A stretch of 64,000 nucleotides of DNA from Chryseobacterium suipulveris (GTDB lineage: Bacteria > Bacteroidota > Bacteroidia > Flavobacteriales > Weeksellaceae). Positions 1-7,722 of the stretch are shown here, one piece after another. The notes beneath the pieces were generated by a model that ran no database searches, was not told where the DNA came from, and saw only the letters and a program-made list of their open reading frames with translations. The stretch lies in the NCBI RefSeq assembly GCF_022811685.1, contig NZ_CP094532.1:2770501-2834500 (forward strand). Reading direction: 5' to 3'. Position 1 is the first letter of the stretch. Each line of letters starts with the position of its first letter. Both the position numbers and the translations under genes were made by a program.

Positions 1-2778
1 ACGCCGATCATTATTTTTCTTCCGACAGTTTTCGCAGTTGGGATTGCGTTGTGCAGCATCTATTTTTTGCGCGACAGGATTTCGGCGATTTCGCTGAGCG
101 TGGGTGCAATTTTGCTGGGAATCACCGTTGATTACGCACTTCACGTTTTGACACACCTTAAAAAAAGCGGCAATATCGAAGAGCTTTACCGCGAAATCAC
201 ACAACCTGTTCTAATGAGCAGCTTTACGACGGCGATCTCTTTTCTGTGCCTGGTTTTCGTGCATTCCGAGGCGTTGATCGATTTAGGAATTTTTGCATCG
301 ATAAGCGTCCTGAGTTCTTCATTTTTTGCATTGATCATTGTTCCCCAACTTTATCATCCGAAAGAAGTCGAAAACCAAAAACCCAACTTTATCGACCGTA
401 TCGGTTCCTACGATTACGACAAAAACAAGTTTCTGCTGATCTTCTGCTCCATCGTGATTATCGCGTGTTTCTTCGGTTTCAGCAAAGTGAAATTCAACGA
501 AAATATCGGCAACCTGAATTTCGTGCCCGATGAAATGAAAAAGACCGAGCGCAAACTGGAACAACTTTCCGACATCACGTCGAAATCCATCTACACCGTT
601 TCCTACGGAAAATCCGAAGCCGAAGCCCTAGAAAAAAACACCCAACTTTTCGAATTTTTAAACGACAACAAAACCAAAAACGGCATCATCAGCTTTTCAT
701 CGGTTGGCGAAGTGGTTCTGAGCAAAAAAGAGCAACAGGAAAAAATTGAAAAATGGAACAGCTTCTGGAATGCCGAACGAAAAAAACAGGTGACAGAAGA
801 CCTTGTTAAAAACGGCAACAAATTCGGCTTCAACGAAAATGCTTTTTCAGATTTTCAGGGATTGCTCACTAAAACTTTCGAACCCATTTCGCTCGACGAA
901 TACCAAACGCTGAAACCGCTTCAGCTCCAGAATTTCATTAATGAAAAAGATGGACTTTATACGGTTTCGAATATCGTGAAGATCGACGAAAAAAGCCGCG
1001 ACCAATTTATAAAATCTGTTGAAGAAAAAGGAGGAATCATCGCAATCGACCGACAACAAATGAACGAGAACTTTCTCGGACTGCTCAAAAAAGATTTCGG
1101 CTCGCTCATCAATTATTCGCTTATCGCGATTGTTCTAATCCTGTTTGTGTTTTTTAGAAAGGTGGAACTCACAATGCTTGCGATGGTTCCCATCATTTTA
1201 ACGGGGATTGTTACCGCGGGAATTCTGTATTTCTTCGGAATGCAGCTGAATATTTTTAGCACGATTGTGTGCACTTTGGTTTTCGGAGTTGGTGTAGATT
1301 TCAGCATTTTCCTTACACAGGCGCTGATGAAGGAAAACACCACAGGAAAAAATGTGCTTCCAACATACCGCACCTCGATTATTCTGGCTGTCTTAACTAC
1401 GGTTTTGGCGATCGGAACTTTGATTTTCGCAAAACATCCCGCACTGCATTCCGTCGCATCAGTCGCATTGATTGGAATGTTTTCGGTGCTCATCATCACT
1501 TTTTCGCTCTACCCTTTTCTATTCCGACTTCTCATTATTAAAAGACAGAAAAAAGGTCTTTCGCAACTGACGCTCAGATTGTTCTTGCACTCGGTTTTGT
1601 CTTTTGCCTATTACGGAATTGGCGGATTTCTTTTCTCTCTTTTCGGGCATTTCTTCGTGCCAAAAGCTGGAAAAAAAGGACTGTTAAGTATTAAGAAAAC
1701 AATGGCCGCTTTCCTGAAATCGGTATTGTATTCGAATCCATTTGTAAAGAAAAAAGTCATTAATCCCAACAATGAAACCTTTGAAAAACCCGCAGTAATC
1801 ATCGCAAACCACACCTCTTTTCTGGATACTTTGGTTATTGCGATGGTGACTCACAAAGCGGTTTTCCTTGTAAATGACTGGGTGTATAACTCGCCCGTTT
1901 TTGGAAAAATGGTGAGAGCTTTGGGATTTTATCCCGTTTCGCAGGGAATTGAAAACGGTACCGAACAACTCCGCGAAAAGGTGGAACAGGGTTTTTCGTT
2001 AATGGTTTTTCCCGAAGCGACGCGATCTTCAGACAATAACGTGAAGCGATTTCACAAAGGGGCTTTTTATCTCGCGGAAGAATTTGGGCTCGATATTTTG
2101 CCGATCTACATCCACGGAAATTCCGAGGTTCTGCCCAAAAACGACTATATTATCTACAACGGTTCGATTACGGCGAAAGTGGGAAACAGAATTTCAAACA
2201 CCGACCTGAGTTTCGGCAAAAATTATTCGGAAAGAGGCAAAAATATCAACAGACTTTTCCGTGAAGAATTTGCGAAACTGCGGACAGAAATTGAGGATGA
2301 AGATTATTTTAAAGAAAAACTTTTCCTTTCATTCCTTTATAAAGACAGCGAAGTGGTCGCAGAAGTAAAAAATGATTTTAACGCCAACAAGAAAAAATAC
2401 CACGCATTAAATTCCCTGATCGGAAAAGACGATGTGGTGCTGCATTTCTCCTCAGATTTCGGGCAGAAAGATATTTTGCTTACGTTGCAGGAAGCATCAC
2501 GAACGGTGTATTCCTTTAATTCCAATCTTGAAAAAAGAGAGATTGCAAAGCAGAACCACAATGTGAAAACTCGCAAGATTTTCTACATCGATTCACTTTC
2601 TGAAATGAAGAAATCTCCCGATGTACTACTCATTTCTGATAAAGATTTCGATTGGAAATTCATCGAAACCATTCCAAAAAAAGTTGTTTTTCTTAATGTG
2701 GAACCCTTCTTTCCAGAGCATACAAAATTTTTACCCATAAATAATTATGACGGAATTTTTATTTATGGCATAGAATGA
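1..2778 (+). CDS. MMPL/RND exporter fused to lysophospholipid-type acyltransferase and a C-terminal methyltransferase-like domain (5' partial)
   Basis: The frame is open to base 1, so the gene starts upstream; the first in-window TTG (49) is not a convincing start. Bases 1-1550 encode membrane segments of an RND/MMPL exporter: the TM4-type motif GITVDYALH occurs near base 120 and its second-half counterpart GVGVDFSIF near base 1285, each with the proton-relay Asp, separated by a soluble loop. Bases 1680-2290 encode a PlsC-type acyltransferase with HTSFLD (HX4D, about 1810) and FPEATRS (about 2008). The last ~130 residues look like a remnant SAM-methyltransferase fold. Such trifunctional fusions are known from flavobacterial flexirubin clusters and are thought to move or attach the lipid-like pigment at the envelope. 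Substrate is inferred from context. Confidence 0.9.
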   Translation, partial: TPIIIFLPTVFAVGIALCSIYFLRDRISAISLSVGAILLGITVDYALHVLTHLKKSGNIEELYREITQPVLMSSFTTAISFLCLVFVHSEALIDLGIFASISVLSSSFFALIIVPQLYHPKEVENQKPNFIDRIGSYDYDKNKFLLIFCSIVIIACFFGFSKVKFNENIGNLNFVPDEMKKTERKLEQLSDITSKSIYTVSYGKSEAEALEKNTQLFEFLNDNKTKNGIISFSSVGEVVLSKKEQQEKIEKWNSFWNAERKKQVTEDLVKNGNKFGFNENAFSDFQGLLTKTFEPISLDEYQTLKPLQLQNFINEKDGLYTVSNIVKIDEKSRDQFIKSVEEKGGIIAIDRQQMNENFLGLLKKDFGSLINYSLIAIVLILFVFFRKVELTMLAMVPIILTGIVTAGILYFFGMQLNIFSTIVCTLVFGVGVDFSIFLTQALMKENTTGKNVLPTYRTSIILAVLTTVLAIGTLIFAKHPALHSVASVALIGMFSVLIITFSLYPFLFRLLIIKRQKKGLSQLTLRLFLHSVLSFAYYGIGGFLFSLFGHFFVPKAGKKGLLSIKKTMAAFLKSVLYSNPFVKKKVINPNNETFEKPAVIIANHTSFLDTLVIAMVTHKAVFLVNDWVYNSPVFGKMVRALGFYPVSQGIENGTEQLREKVEQGFSLMVFPEATRSSDNNVKRFHKGAFYLAEEFGLDILPIYIHGNSEVLPKNDYIIYNGSITAKVGNRISNTDLSFGKNYSERGKNINRLFREEFAKLRTEIEDEDYFKEKLFLSFLYKDSEVVAEVKNDFNANKKKYHALNSLIGKDDVVLHFSSDFGQKDILLTLQEASRTVYSFNSNLEKREIAKQNHNVKTRKIFYIDSLSEMKKSPDVLLISDKDFDWKFIETIPKKVVFLNVEPFFPEHTKFLPINNYDGIFIYGIE

Positions 2779-2787
2779 TTTTTTTGA

Positions 2788-2795
2788 TATTTTTG
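2788..2795 (+). promoter_or_regulatory. -7 box upstream of darA
   Basis: TATTTTTG matches the Bacteroidetes -7 consensus TAnnTTTG and ends 19 bases before the darA ATG. No clear -33 TTG is visible, because it would fall in the end of the upstream gene. It suggests darA can be transcribed apart from the exporter gene. Confidence 0.45.
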
Positions 2796-2814
2796 CAATA
2801 CACAACCCGAAAAA

Positions 2815-3720
2815 ATGGCGAAGAACATCCTTGTCACGTATTATTCCCAAACCGGACAGCTCGAGGAAATTGTAAAAAATGTCACCAAAGCACTCGCTGA
2901 AAAAAAGGAGGAATTCAACGTTGTCTATTACGAAATCAAACTGAAAAACGACTTTGAATTCCCCTGGAAATCTGAGGTTTTCTATGACACCTTTCCAGAG
3001 TCTTACCTGCAGGTTCCACGAGAAATTTTGCCACCTCCCGAAGAAGTTCTGAACACCAAATTCGATCTGGTTATTTTTGGTTATCAGGTTTGGTTCCTCA
3101 CTCCTTCGATTCCTGTAATCTCTTTTCTGAAAAGCGAATATGCCGAAAAAATATTGAGCAATACGAAACTTATTACGGTTTCAGGAACAAGAAATATGTG
3201 GATGCTTTCTCAGGAAAAACTGAAAGTTTACTTCAGAAAACTCAATATGCAGTTGGTCGGAAACATCGCTCTGGTCGATCGTCACGACAATTATACCAGT
3301 GTAATCACCATTCTGAACTGGATGCAGACCGGCAAAAAAGAACAGCCAAAACCACTCCCAAGCGCTGGAGTTGACGATAAGGAAATCGCGGCTTCCACCA
3401 AATACGGAACCATTATTCTACCTTATGCCGAAAAAGAAAATTACGACGGAATGCAGCAGGAACTCGTGAAAAACGGAGCTGTAGAAGTACGACCATTTCT
3501 GTTAAAAGTTGAAACCGTTGGAAATAAACTCTTTACGGTTTTCTCTAAACTGATCAAAAACAATCCGCACAAAAGGAAGTTTTGGGTGAGTGTTTACAAA
3601 TTCTATTTATTTTTTGCAATTTGGATTGTTTCGCCGATTGTGTTGTTTTTTTTCACTATTTTAACACCGTTTTTTTGGAATAAAAGACAAAAGCAAATCA
3701 AACATTTTCAAGGAATTTAA
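2815..3720 (+). CDS. darA: DarA, dialkylresorcinol biosynthesis aromatase/oxidoreductase-like protein
   Basis: The N-terminus (YYSQTGQLEEIV, residues 9-20) has the phosphate-binding loop of a flavodoxin-like fold, and the C-terminus carries a hydrophobic hairpin (about residues 262-292) that should anchor it to the membrane. It is followed directly by a DarB-type ketosynthase, the pairing that defines dialkylresorcinol loci. In the known pathway DarB condenses two acyl chains into a cyclohexanedione and DarA oxidises/aromatises it to the resorcinol. An FMN cofactor is inferred from the fold. Length (301 aa) is typical of flavobacterial DarA. Confidence 0.85.
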   Translation: MAKNILVTYYSQTGQLEEIVKNVTKALAEKKEEFNVVYYEIKLKNDFEFPWKSEVFYDTFPESYLQVPREILPPPEEVLNTKFDLVIFGYQVWFLTPSIPVISFLKSEYAEKILSNTKLITVSGTRNMWMLSQEKLKVYFRKLNMQLVGNIALVDRHDNYTSVITILNWMQTGKKEQPKPLPSAGVDDKEIAASTKYGTIILPYAEKENYDGMQQELVKNGAVEVRPFLLKVETVGNKLFTVFSKLIKNNPHKRKFWVSVYKFYLFFAIWIVSPIVLFFFTILTPFFWNKRQKQIKHFQGI

Positions 3721-3738
3721 AAATCAGACCTTATCACT

Positions 3739-4878
3739 ATGAACGAAGTATATATCACAAAATCATCAGTTTACCTTCCGAACGAACCCATCAATAACGA
3801 TGAAATGGAGAATTATCTCGGTTTGGTCAACGGAAAACCCTCTAAAGCGAAAGCATTAATTTTAAGAAACAACGGAATCACGACCCGTTATTACGCTTTA
3901 GACAAAAACGGAAAGTCAACTCACACCAATGCCGAAATTACTGCAAATGCCGTTGAACAACTGTTTGACGATCAGTTTACAAGAGATGATCTGCAGCTGA
4001 TTTCGTGCGGAACAACTTCGGCGGACCAGATTCAGCCATCACATTCTTCGATGGTTCACGGACTTTTGAATAATGGGAAATCGATTGAAATCAATACTTC
4101 TACTGGATTGTGTAATGCGGGAATGAACGCTTTCAACTACGCTTTTCTTTCAGTAAAAGCGGGAACTGTTGACAACGCGGTTTGTGTCGGTTCCGAGAGA
4201 TTTTCTGCGTGGATGACCGCGGATAAATTCAACCACGAAGTTGAAAATTTAAAGCAATTGGAAGAAAAACCAATTGTCGCCTTCAAAAGAGAATTCCTTC
4301 GCTGGATGCTTTCCGACGGAGCTGGAGCGTTTTTGCTACAAAATAAACCGAGAGAAAATTCCGTGAACCTCCGTGTGGAATTCATCGATTTTTATTCCTA
4401 CGCACACGAAATCGAAACCTGTATGTATTCAGGCGCTGAAAAGCAGGAAGACGGAACTTTGAAATCCTGGGCAGATTACCCGTCCGACGAATGGCTGAAA
4501 GAATCGATCTTCGCACTGAAGCAGGATACGCGGCTTTTAGATGAATTTATTTTGAAGAAAGGAGCGCAGTCTTTGCGGGCATCTTTCGACAAACACAATA
4601 TCAAACCCGAAGATATGGACCACGTTTTGGCGCACATTTCTTCGAACTATTTCAAAGTTGGTTTGAAGGAAGAATTCGCCGCAGTTGGTCTGGATTTCCC
4701 TTGGGAAAAATGGTATTACAACCTTTCGGAAGTTGGAAACATCGGTGCAGGTTCGATCTTTATCGCCACCTCGGAACTGATGAATTCAGGAAAACTGAAA
4801 AAAGGTGAAAAAGTGTTACTCTGTGTTCCAGAAAGTGGAAGATTTGCATATTCCTGCGCTTTATTGACGGTTTGTTAA
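3739..4878 (+). CDS. darB: DarB, ketoacyl synthase III-type dialkylresorcinol condensing enzyme
   Basis: A 379-aa thiolase-fold KASIII-like protein. The catalytic triad is readable: Cys125 in NTSTGLCNAG, His299 in LAHISSNYF and Asn334 in VGNIGAGS. DarB joins a beta-ketoacyl and an enoyl/beta-keto partner head to head and cyclises the product, which DarA then aromatises. It starts 18 bases after darA, and its TAA overlaps the ATG of the next gene by one base, so darA-darB-dehydratase are almost certainly one transcript. It supplies the resorcinol half of flexirubin. Confidence 0.9.
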   Translation: MNEVYITKSSVYLPNEPINNDEMENYLGLVNGKPSKAKALILRNNGITTRYYALDKNGKSTHTNAEITANAVEQLFDDQFTRDDLQLISCGTTSADQIQPSHSSMVHGLLNNGKSIEINTSTGLCNAGMNAFNYAFLSVKAGTVDNAVCVGSERFSAWMTADKFNHEVENLKQLEEKPIVAFKREFLRWMLSDGAGAFLLQNKPRENSVNLRVEFIDFYSYAHEIETCMYSGAEKQEDGTLKSWADYPSDEWLKESIFALKQDTRLLDEFILKKGAQSLRASFDKHNIKPEDMDHVLAHISSNYFKVGLKEEFAAVGLDFPWEKWYYNLSEVGNIGAGSIFIATSELMNSGKLKKGEKVLLCVPESGRFAYSCALLTVC

Positions 4879-5321
4879 TGGAAATCAAACTTCCCATTTT
4901 CGATGCTGCATTTGTAGAAACATTAATTCCACAAAAAAAACCTTTCGTGATGGTCGATGCGCTGATTTCTTTTTCTGAAAGGGAATTGGAATCCGCATTT
5001 ACACCCGACGAAACCGCGATTTTTTGTGAGAACGGCTACTTTCAGTCCGCAGGAATTTTGGAACATCAAGCGCAAAGTGTCGCACTGCACACTGGCTACA
5101 AATGCTTCCTGCGAAACGAGATTCCACCAGTTGGATACATCGGCGCAGTAAAATCCTTTGAAGTTTTCGAGCTGCCAAAAATTTCAGAAAAACTGCAAAC
5201 CAAAATTCAGATTCTGGAAGAACTGATGGGAGTGACTTTAGTAGAAATCTCGACAACAGCAGCTGGGAAAGACATCGCAAAATCAGTAATGAAAACTGTT
5301 TTGAACAGCAGCTCAACTTAA
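4878..5321 (+). CDS. Hotdog-fold 3-hydroxyacyl-ACP dehydratase-like protein, catalytic His replaced
   Basis: ATG at 4878 overlaps the darB stop (TTAATG), so I use it rather than the TTG six bases upstream. The protein (147 aa) has the FabZ/ApeP-type opening LIPQKKPFVMVD (about residues 16-27). At the active-site turn it reads GYFQSAGILEHQAQ: Glu62 is present, but the usual catalytic His (GHF or DHF) is Tyr54. It is therefore either a non-catalytic partner or contributes only the acid half of a composite site. Aryl polyene systems use paired dehydratases (ApeI:ApeP), and two more hotdog proteins are in this cluster (5321-5767 and 17162-17530). Confidence 0.8.
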   Translation: MEIKLPIFDAAFVETLIPQKKPFVMVDALISFSERELESAFTPDETAIFCENGYFQSAGILEHQAQSVALHTGYKCFLRNEIPPVGYIGAVKSFEVFELPKISEKLQTKIQILEELMGVTLVEISTTAAGKDIAKSVMKTVLNSSST

Positions 5322-5767
5322 TACCAAAGCTCATTAACCAAGAAAATATCAATATCCGCGATTTTCTTCCGCACCGCGAACCGATGCTGATGGTGGATTA
5401 CATCCTGGAGATTTCTGAAGAAAAAGTGGTGACTAATTTTTTGATTAAAGAGGAGAATCCCTTCGTTGAAGAAGACCATTTTTCTGAACCTGGGCTGATC
5501 GAAAACGCCGCTCAAACCTGTTCGGCAATTGTAGGACAAAGTTTCTTTGGCGACGGAAAGGAAAACGTGAAGCTCATCGGATTTATTACCAATATCAAGA
5601 AAGTCAGTATTTTTGAAGTTCCGAAAGTTGGAGAACAAATTCTGACAAAAGCAGAACTGGTCGCAAAATTTGGAAATATCTGCACAATGAAATGCAGCAC
5701 TTTTTGTGGCGAACGTTTATTGAGCGAGGCAGAAATCAACCTTTTCATTAAAGAGACCAACGCATGA
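5321..5767 (+). CDS. Hotdog-fold 3-hydroxyacyl-ACP dehydratase (ApeP-like), unusual start codon
   Basis: The conserved FabZ/ApeP opening DFLPHREPMLMVDYI begins at about 5360, well upstream of the first in-frame ATG (5384), which would remove it. No ATG, GTG or TTG lies upstream in this frame. The best candidates are ATA at 5321, which overlaps the previous stop in the same way as the TAATG junctions elsewhere in the operon, or ATT at 5333. From 5321, His53 (DHF) and Glu61 (GLIENAAQ) form an intact dyad in a compact loop eight residues apart. The role is dehydration of ACP-bound hydroxyacyl chains for the polyene or resorcinol precursor. Function is well supported; the start is not. Confidence 0.75.
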   Translation: MPKLINQENINIRDFLPHREPMLMVDYILEISEEKVVTNFLIKEENPFVEEDHFSEPGLIENAAQTCSAIVGQSFFGDGKENVKLIGFITNIKKVSIFEVPKVGEQILTKAELVAKFGNICTMKCSTFCGERLLSEAEINLFIKETNA

Positions 5768-6171
5768 AAAAAGAAGATATTCCGCAGGATGACAGCACAT
5801 TACAGTCGGCAAACATGACCGAAGTGATGTACGTAACCGACGAATACGACAACTACACCACCGCACGAAGCACCGGTTGGGAAGCGAAAAACCTCGCGCT
5901 AGACGAATCGATGACGCTCATCAACGAAAGAATCGAGGAAGCACGAAAAAAAGTTGAAGCGGGAACAGCAAGTCCGATCGCGTACTTTATGGAAAAAAAT
6001 AAGATGGATTTGGGCGTACTTTCTGCGTATGTCGGAATCTGGAGTTTCTTTGTGAAAAGGCATTTGAAACCAGGAGGATTTAAGAAACTAAGTGAAAAAA
6101 CCTTAAAAAAATACGCAGCCGCTTTCGACATCACAGTTGATGAGCTAAAAAATTTTGACGGTAAACAATGA
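5764..6171 (+). CDS. Conserved flexirubin-cluster protein with a C-terminal HTH-like segment
   Basis: A 135-aa soluble protein overlapping the dehydratase stop by four bases (ATGA). The N-terminal ~45 residues are acidic and look flexible. Residues 70-130 resemble a Cro/XRE-type helix-turn-helix core: MDLGVLSAYVGIW, then LSEKTLKKYAAAFDITVDELKNF, of which the last part is the usual 'age of the repressor' helix ending. It overlaps the following BtrH-like gene by four bases, suggesting the two work together. I do not recognise a characterised family. It could be a DNA-binding regulator of the cluster or a structural adaptor. Confidence 0.7.
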   Translation: MKKEDIPQDDSTLQSANMTEVMYVTDEYDNYTTARSTGWEAKNLALDESMTLINERIEEARKKVEAGTASPIAYFMEKNKMDLGVLSAYVGIWSFFVKRHLKPGGFKKLSEKTLKKYAAAFDITVDELKNFDGKQ

Positions 6172-7163
6172 AAGTAGATTTTGAACATCACCAAACGGCA
6201 CACTGCGAAAACGGCGTAGCTTCGAACTTACTCAGAAACAAAGGGATAGAAATCAGCGAACCGATGATTTTCGGGATCGGATCGGGTTTGTTTTTTGTGT
6301 ACCTCCCTTTTCTTAAAGTTAATTTTTCGCCTGGTTTCAGCTACCGACCGATGCCTGGAACAATTTTTTCTAAGGCGGCTAAACGTTTGGGAATCAAGAT
6401 CAAGAGAGAAAAATTTTCAGACTCGAAAAAGGCGCAGCAAAGACTTGAAGAAAACCTCAAAAGCAATAATCCGACCGGTTTGCAGGTCGGCGTTTTCAAC
6501 CTCACCTATTTTCCTGAAGAATATAAATTCCACTTCAATGCCCACAATCTCGTGGTGTATGGAAAAGAAAACGGCAAATTCCTGATCAGCGATCCCGTGA
6601 TGGATTTCGTGACGGAGCTTTCCGAAGCCGAACTCGAAAAAGTGCGTTTCGCAAAAGGCGCGCTTTCGCCGAAAGGTCATATGTACTACCCAATTTACGT
6701 TCCCGAAAATCTTCATTTGGAAGAAGCCATCAAAAAAGGAATCCGCGAAACCTGCAATAAAATGCTCGCTCCAGTTCCTTTAATCGGCGTGAAAGCGATT
6801 CGTTGGGTAGCGAGAAATATCCCGAAATGGGCAGAAAAAAAAGGTGCAAAAACCACCAATCACTATCTCGGTCAGCTCATCCGAATGCAGGAAGAAATCG
6901 GAACCGGCGGTGGTGGATTCCGATATATTTATGGCGCATTTCTTCAGGAAGCTGCAGATGTTCTTCAGAATGAAAAGCTACGTGAACTCTCAAAAGAAAT
7001 TACTGAAATCGGTGATCTGTGGCGGGATTTTGCGGTTGATATCGCACGAGTTTATAAAAACCGAAACTCGAAATCCGACATTTACAACCACCTCTCAAAA
7101 TCGATGCTCCACATTGCAGATCTGGAGGAAGCTTTCTACAAGAAACTGAAAAAGGCGATTTAG
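6168..7163 (+). CDS. BtrH N-terminal domain protein (DUF4872 C-terminus), putative acyl-ACP acyltransferase
   Basis: The N-terminal third has the BtrH_N signature (HHQTAHCENGVASN, residues 7-20, with Cys13) followed by a strand-rich region with HNLVVYG and LISDP. The C-terminal half is helical, as in DUF4872. BtrH of butirosin synthesis transfers an aminoacyl group from an acyl carrier protein to the aminoglycoside. By analogy this protein could transfer the ACP-bound aryl polyene to another molecule, for example the resorcinol hydroxyl to form the flexirubin ester. The start overlaps the HTH-like gene by four bases. Family assignment is good; the substrate is inference. Confidence 0.75.
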   Translation: MKVDFEHHQTAHCENGVASNLLRNKGIEISEPMIFGIGSGLFFVYLPFLKVNFSPGFSYRPMPGTIFSKAAKRLGIKIKREKFSDSKKAQQRLEENLKSNNPTGLQVGVFNLTYFPEEYKFHFNAHNLVVYGKENGKFLISDPVMDFVTELSEAELEKVRFAKGALSPKGHMYYPIYVPENLHLEEAIKKGIRETCNKMLAPVPLIGVKAIRWVARNIPKWAEKKGAKTTNHYLGQLIRMQEEIGTGGGGFRYIYGAFLQEAADVLQNEKLRELSKEITEIGDLWRDFAVDIARVYKNRNSKSDIYNHLSKSMLHIADLEEAFYKKLKKAI

Positions 7164-7208
7164 CAAAAAGATAAAAAAAAAATTCTAACTTTGTTAAAAT
7201 TAGAAAAA

Positions 7209-7397
7209 ATGAAAAACGGCGATCGAGTTTTAATTTCCCCGCAAGTTACAGGACGCCCCGATTGGATCGAGGGAACTGTGATACAGGTTGAAAACAATCC
7301 TTTTGTCGGAATTGTAATAACGGCAAAATCTGATGATGGAGAAACTTTTTTTGAAAAAGAATATCTGTTCAAGAAAGTGGAATTATGTACGCGATAG
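7209..7397 (+). CDS. Small beta-rich protein, candidate VapD antitoxin
   Basis: ATG at 7209 is preferred over the TTG at 7191. The 62-aa product starts MKNGDRVLISPQV and reads like a small beta-barrel (KOW/SH3-like strand pattern: GDRVLI, EGTVIQVE, FVGIVITA, EYLFKKVEL). Its 3' end overlaps the vapD start by 13 bases, the tight arrangement expected of an antitoxin-toxin pair. It does not resemble the Haemophilus VapX sequence as far as I can recall, and I know no named family for it. The frame is intact although the downstream toxin is shifted. Confidence 0.6.
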   Translation: MKNGDRVLISPQVTGRPDWIEGTVIQVENNPFVGIVITAKSDDGETFFEKEYLFKKVELCTR

Positions 7398-7662
7398 TTT
7401 TCGATATGGTGATTTCTGACCTTAAGGAACATTATGGCGAGAAATATCACAGTGCTTACACCGAAATAAAAAACACGCTTTCCGATAATGAATTTTATTG
7501 GATTCAGGGAAGTACGTCCGTCACAAAGAAAAATCTGGATGCTGTTTATCTGGCAATAAATTCTTTATCAAAAATCTCGTGGTTAAGAAATCCGTTCGAG
7601 ACATCAGAGTTTTCAGAATTGAGGACTGGTCTGATTTCACATTGATTGTAAAAGGAGACTAA
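7385..7662 (+). pseudogene. vapD: vapD, Cas2-like endoribonuclease toxin, frameshifted
   Basis: The N-terminus MYAIVFDMVISDL and the central QGSTSVTK match VapD, a Cas2-fold mRNA-cleaving toxin. After SLSKISWL (about 7585) the open frame ends in unrelated residues with a stop at 7645. The next frame encodes the classical VapD tail SVRDIRVFRIEDWSDFTLIV and stops at 7662. One missing base, most simply an A in the run at 7584-7590 (TTAAGAAA for TTAAAGAAA), explains the shift. The toxin is therefore probably inactive unless slippage restores the frame. A sequencing error is possible. It sits inside the pigment operon, between the BtrH-like gene and the ABC exporter. Confidence 0.85.
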
Positions 7663-7722
7663 CCTTTTCATATCTTATTTTAAGGCAAGCTTTTCTCAAA
7701 AATCTCTTTTTATTTTCCTATT

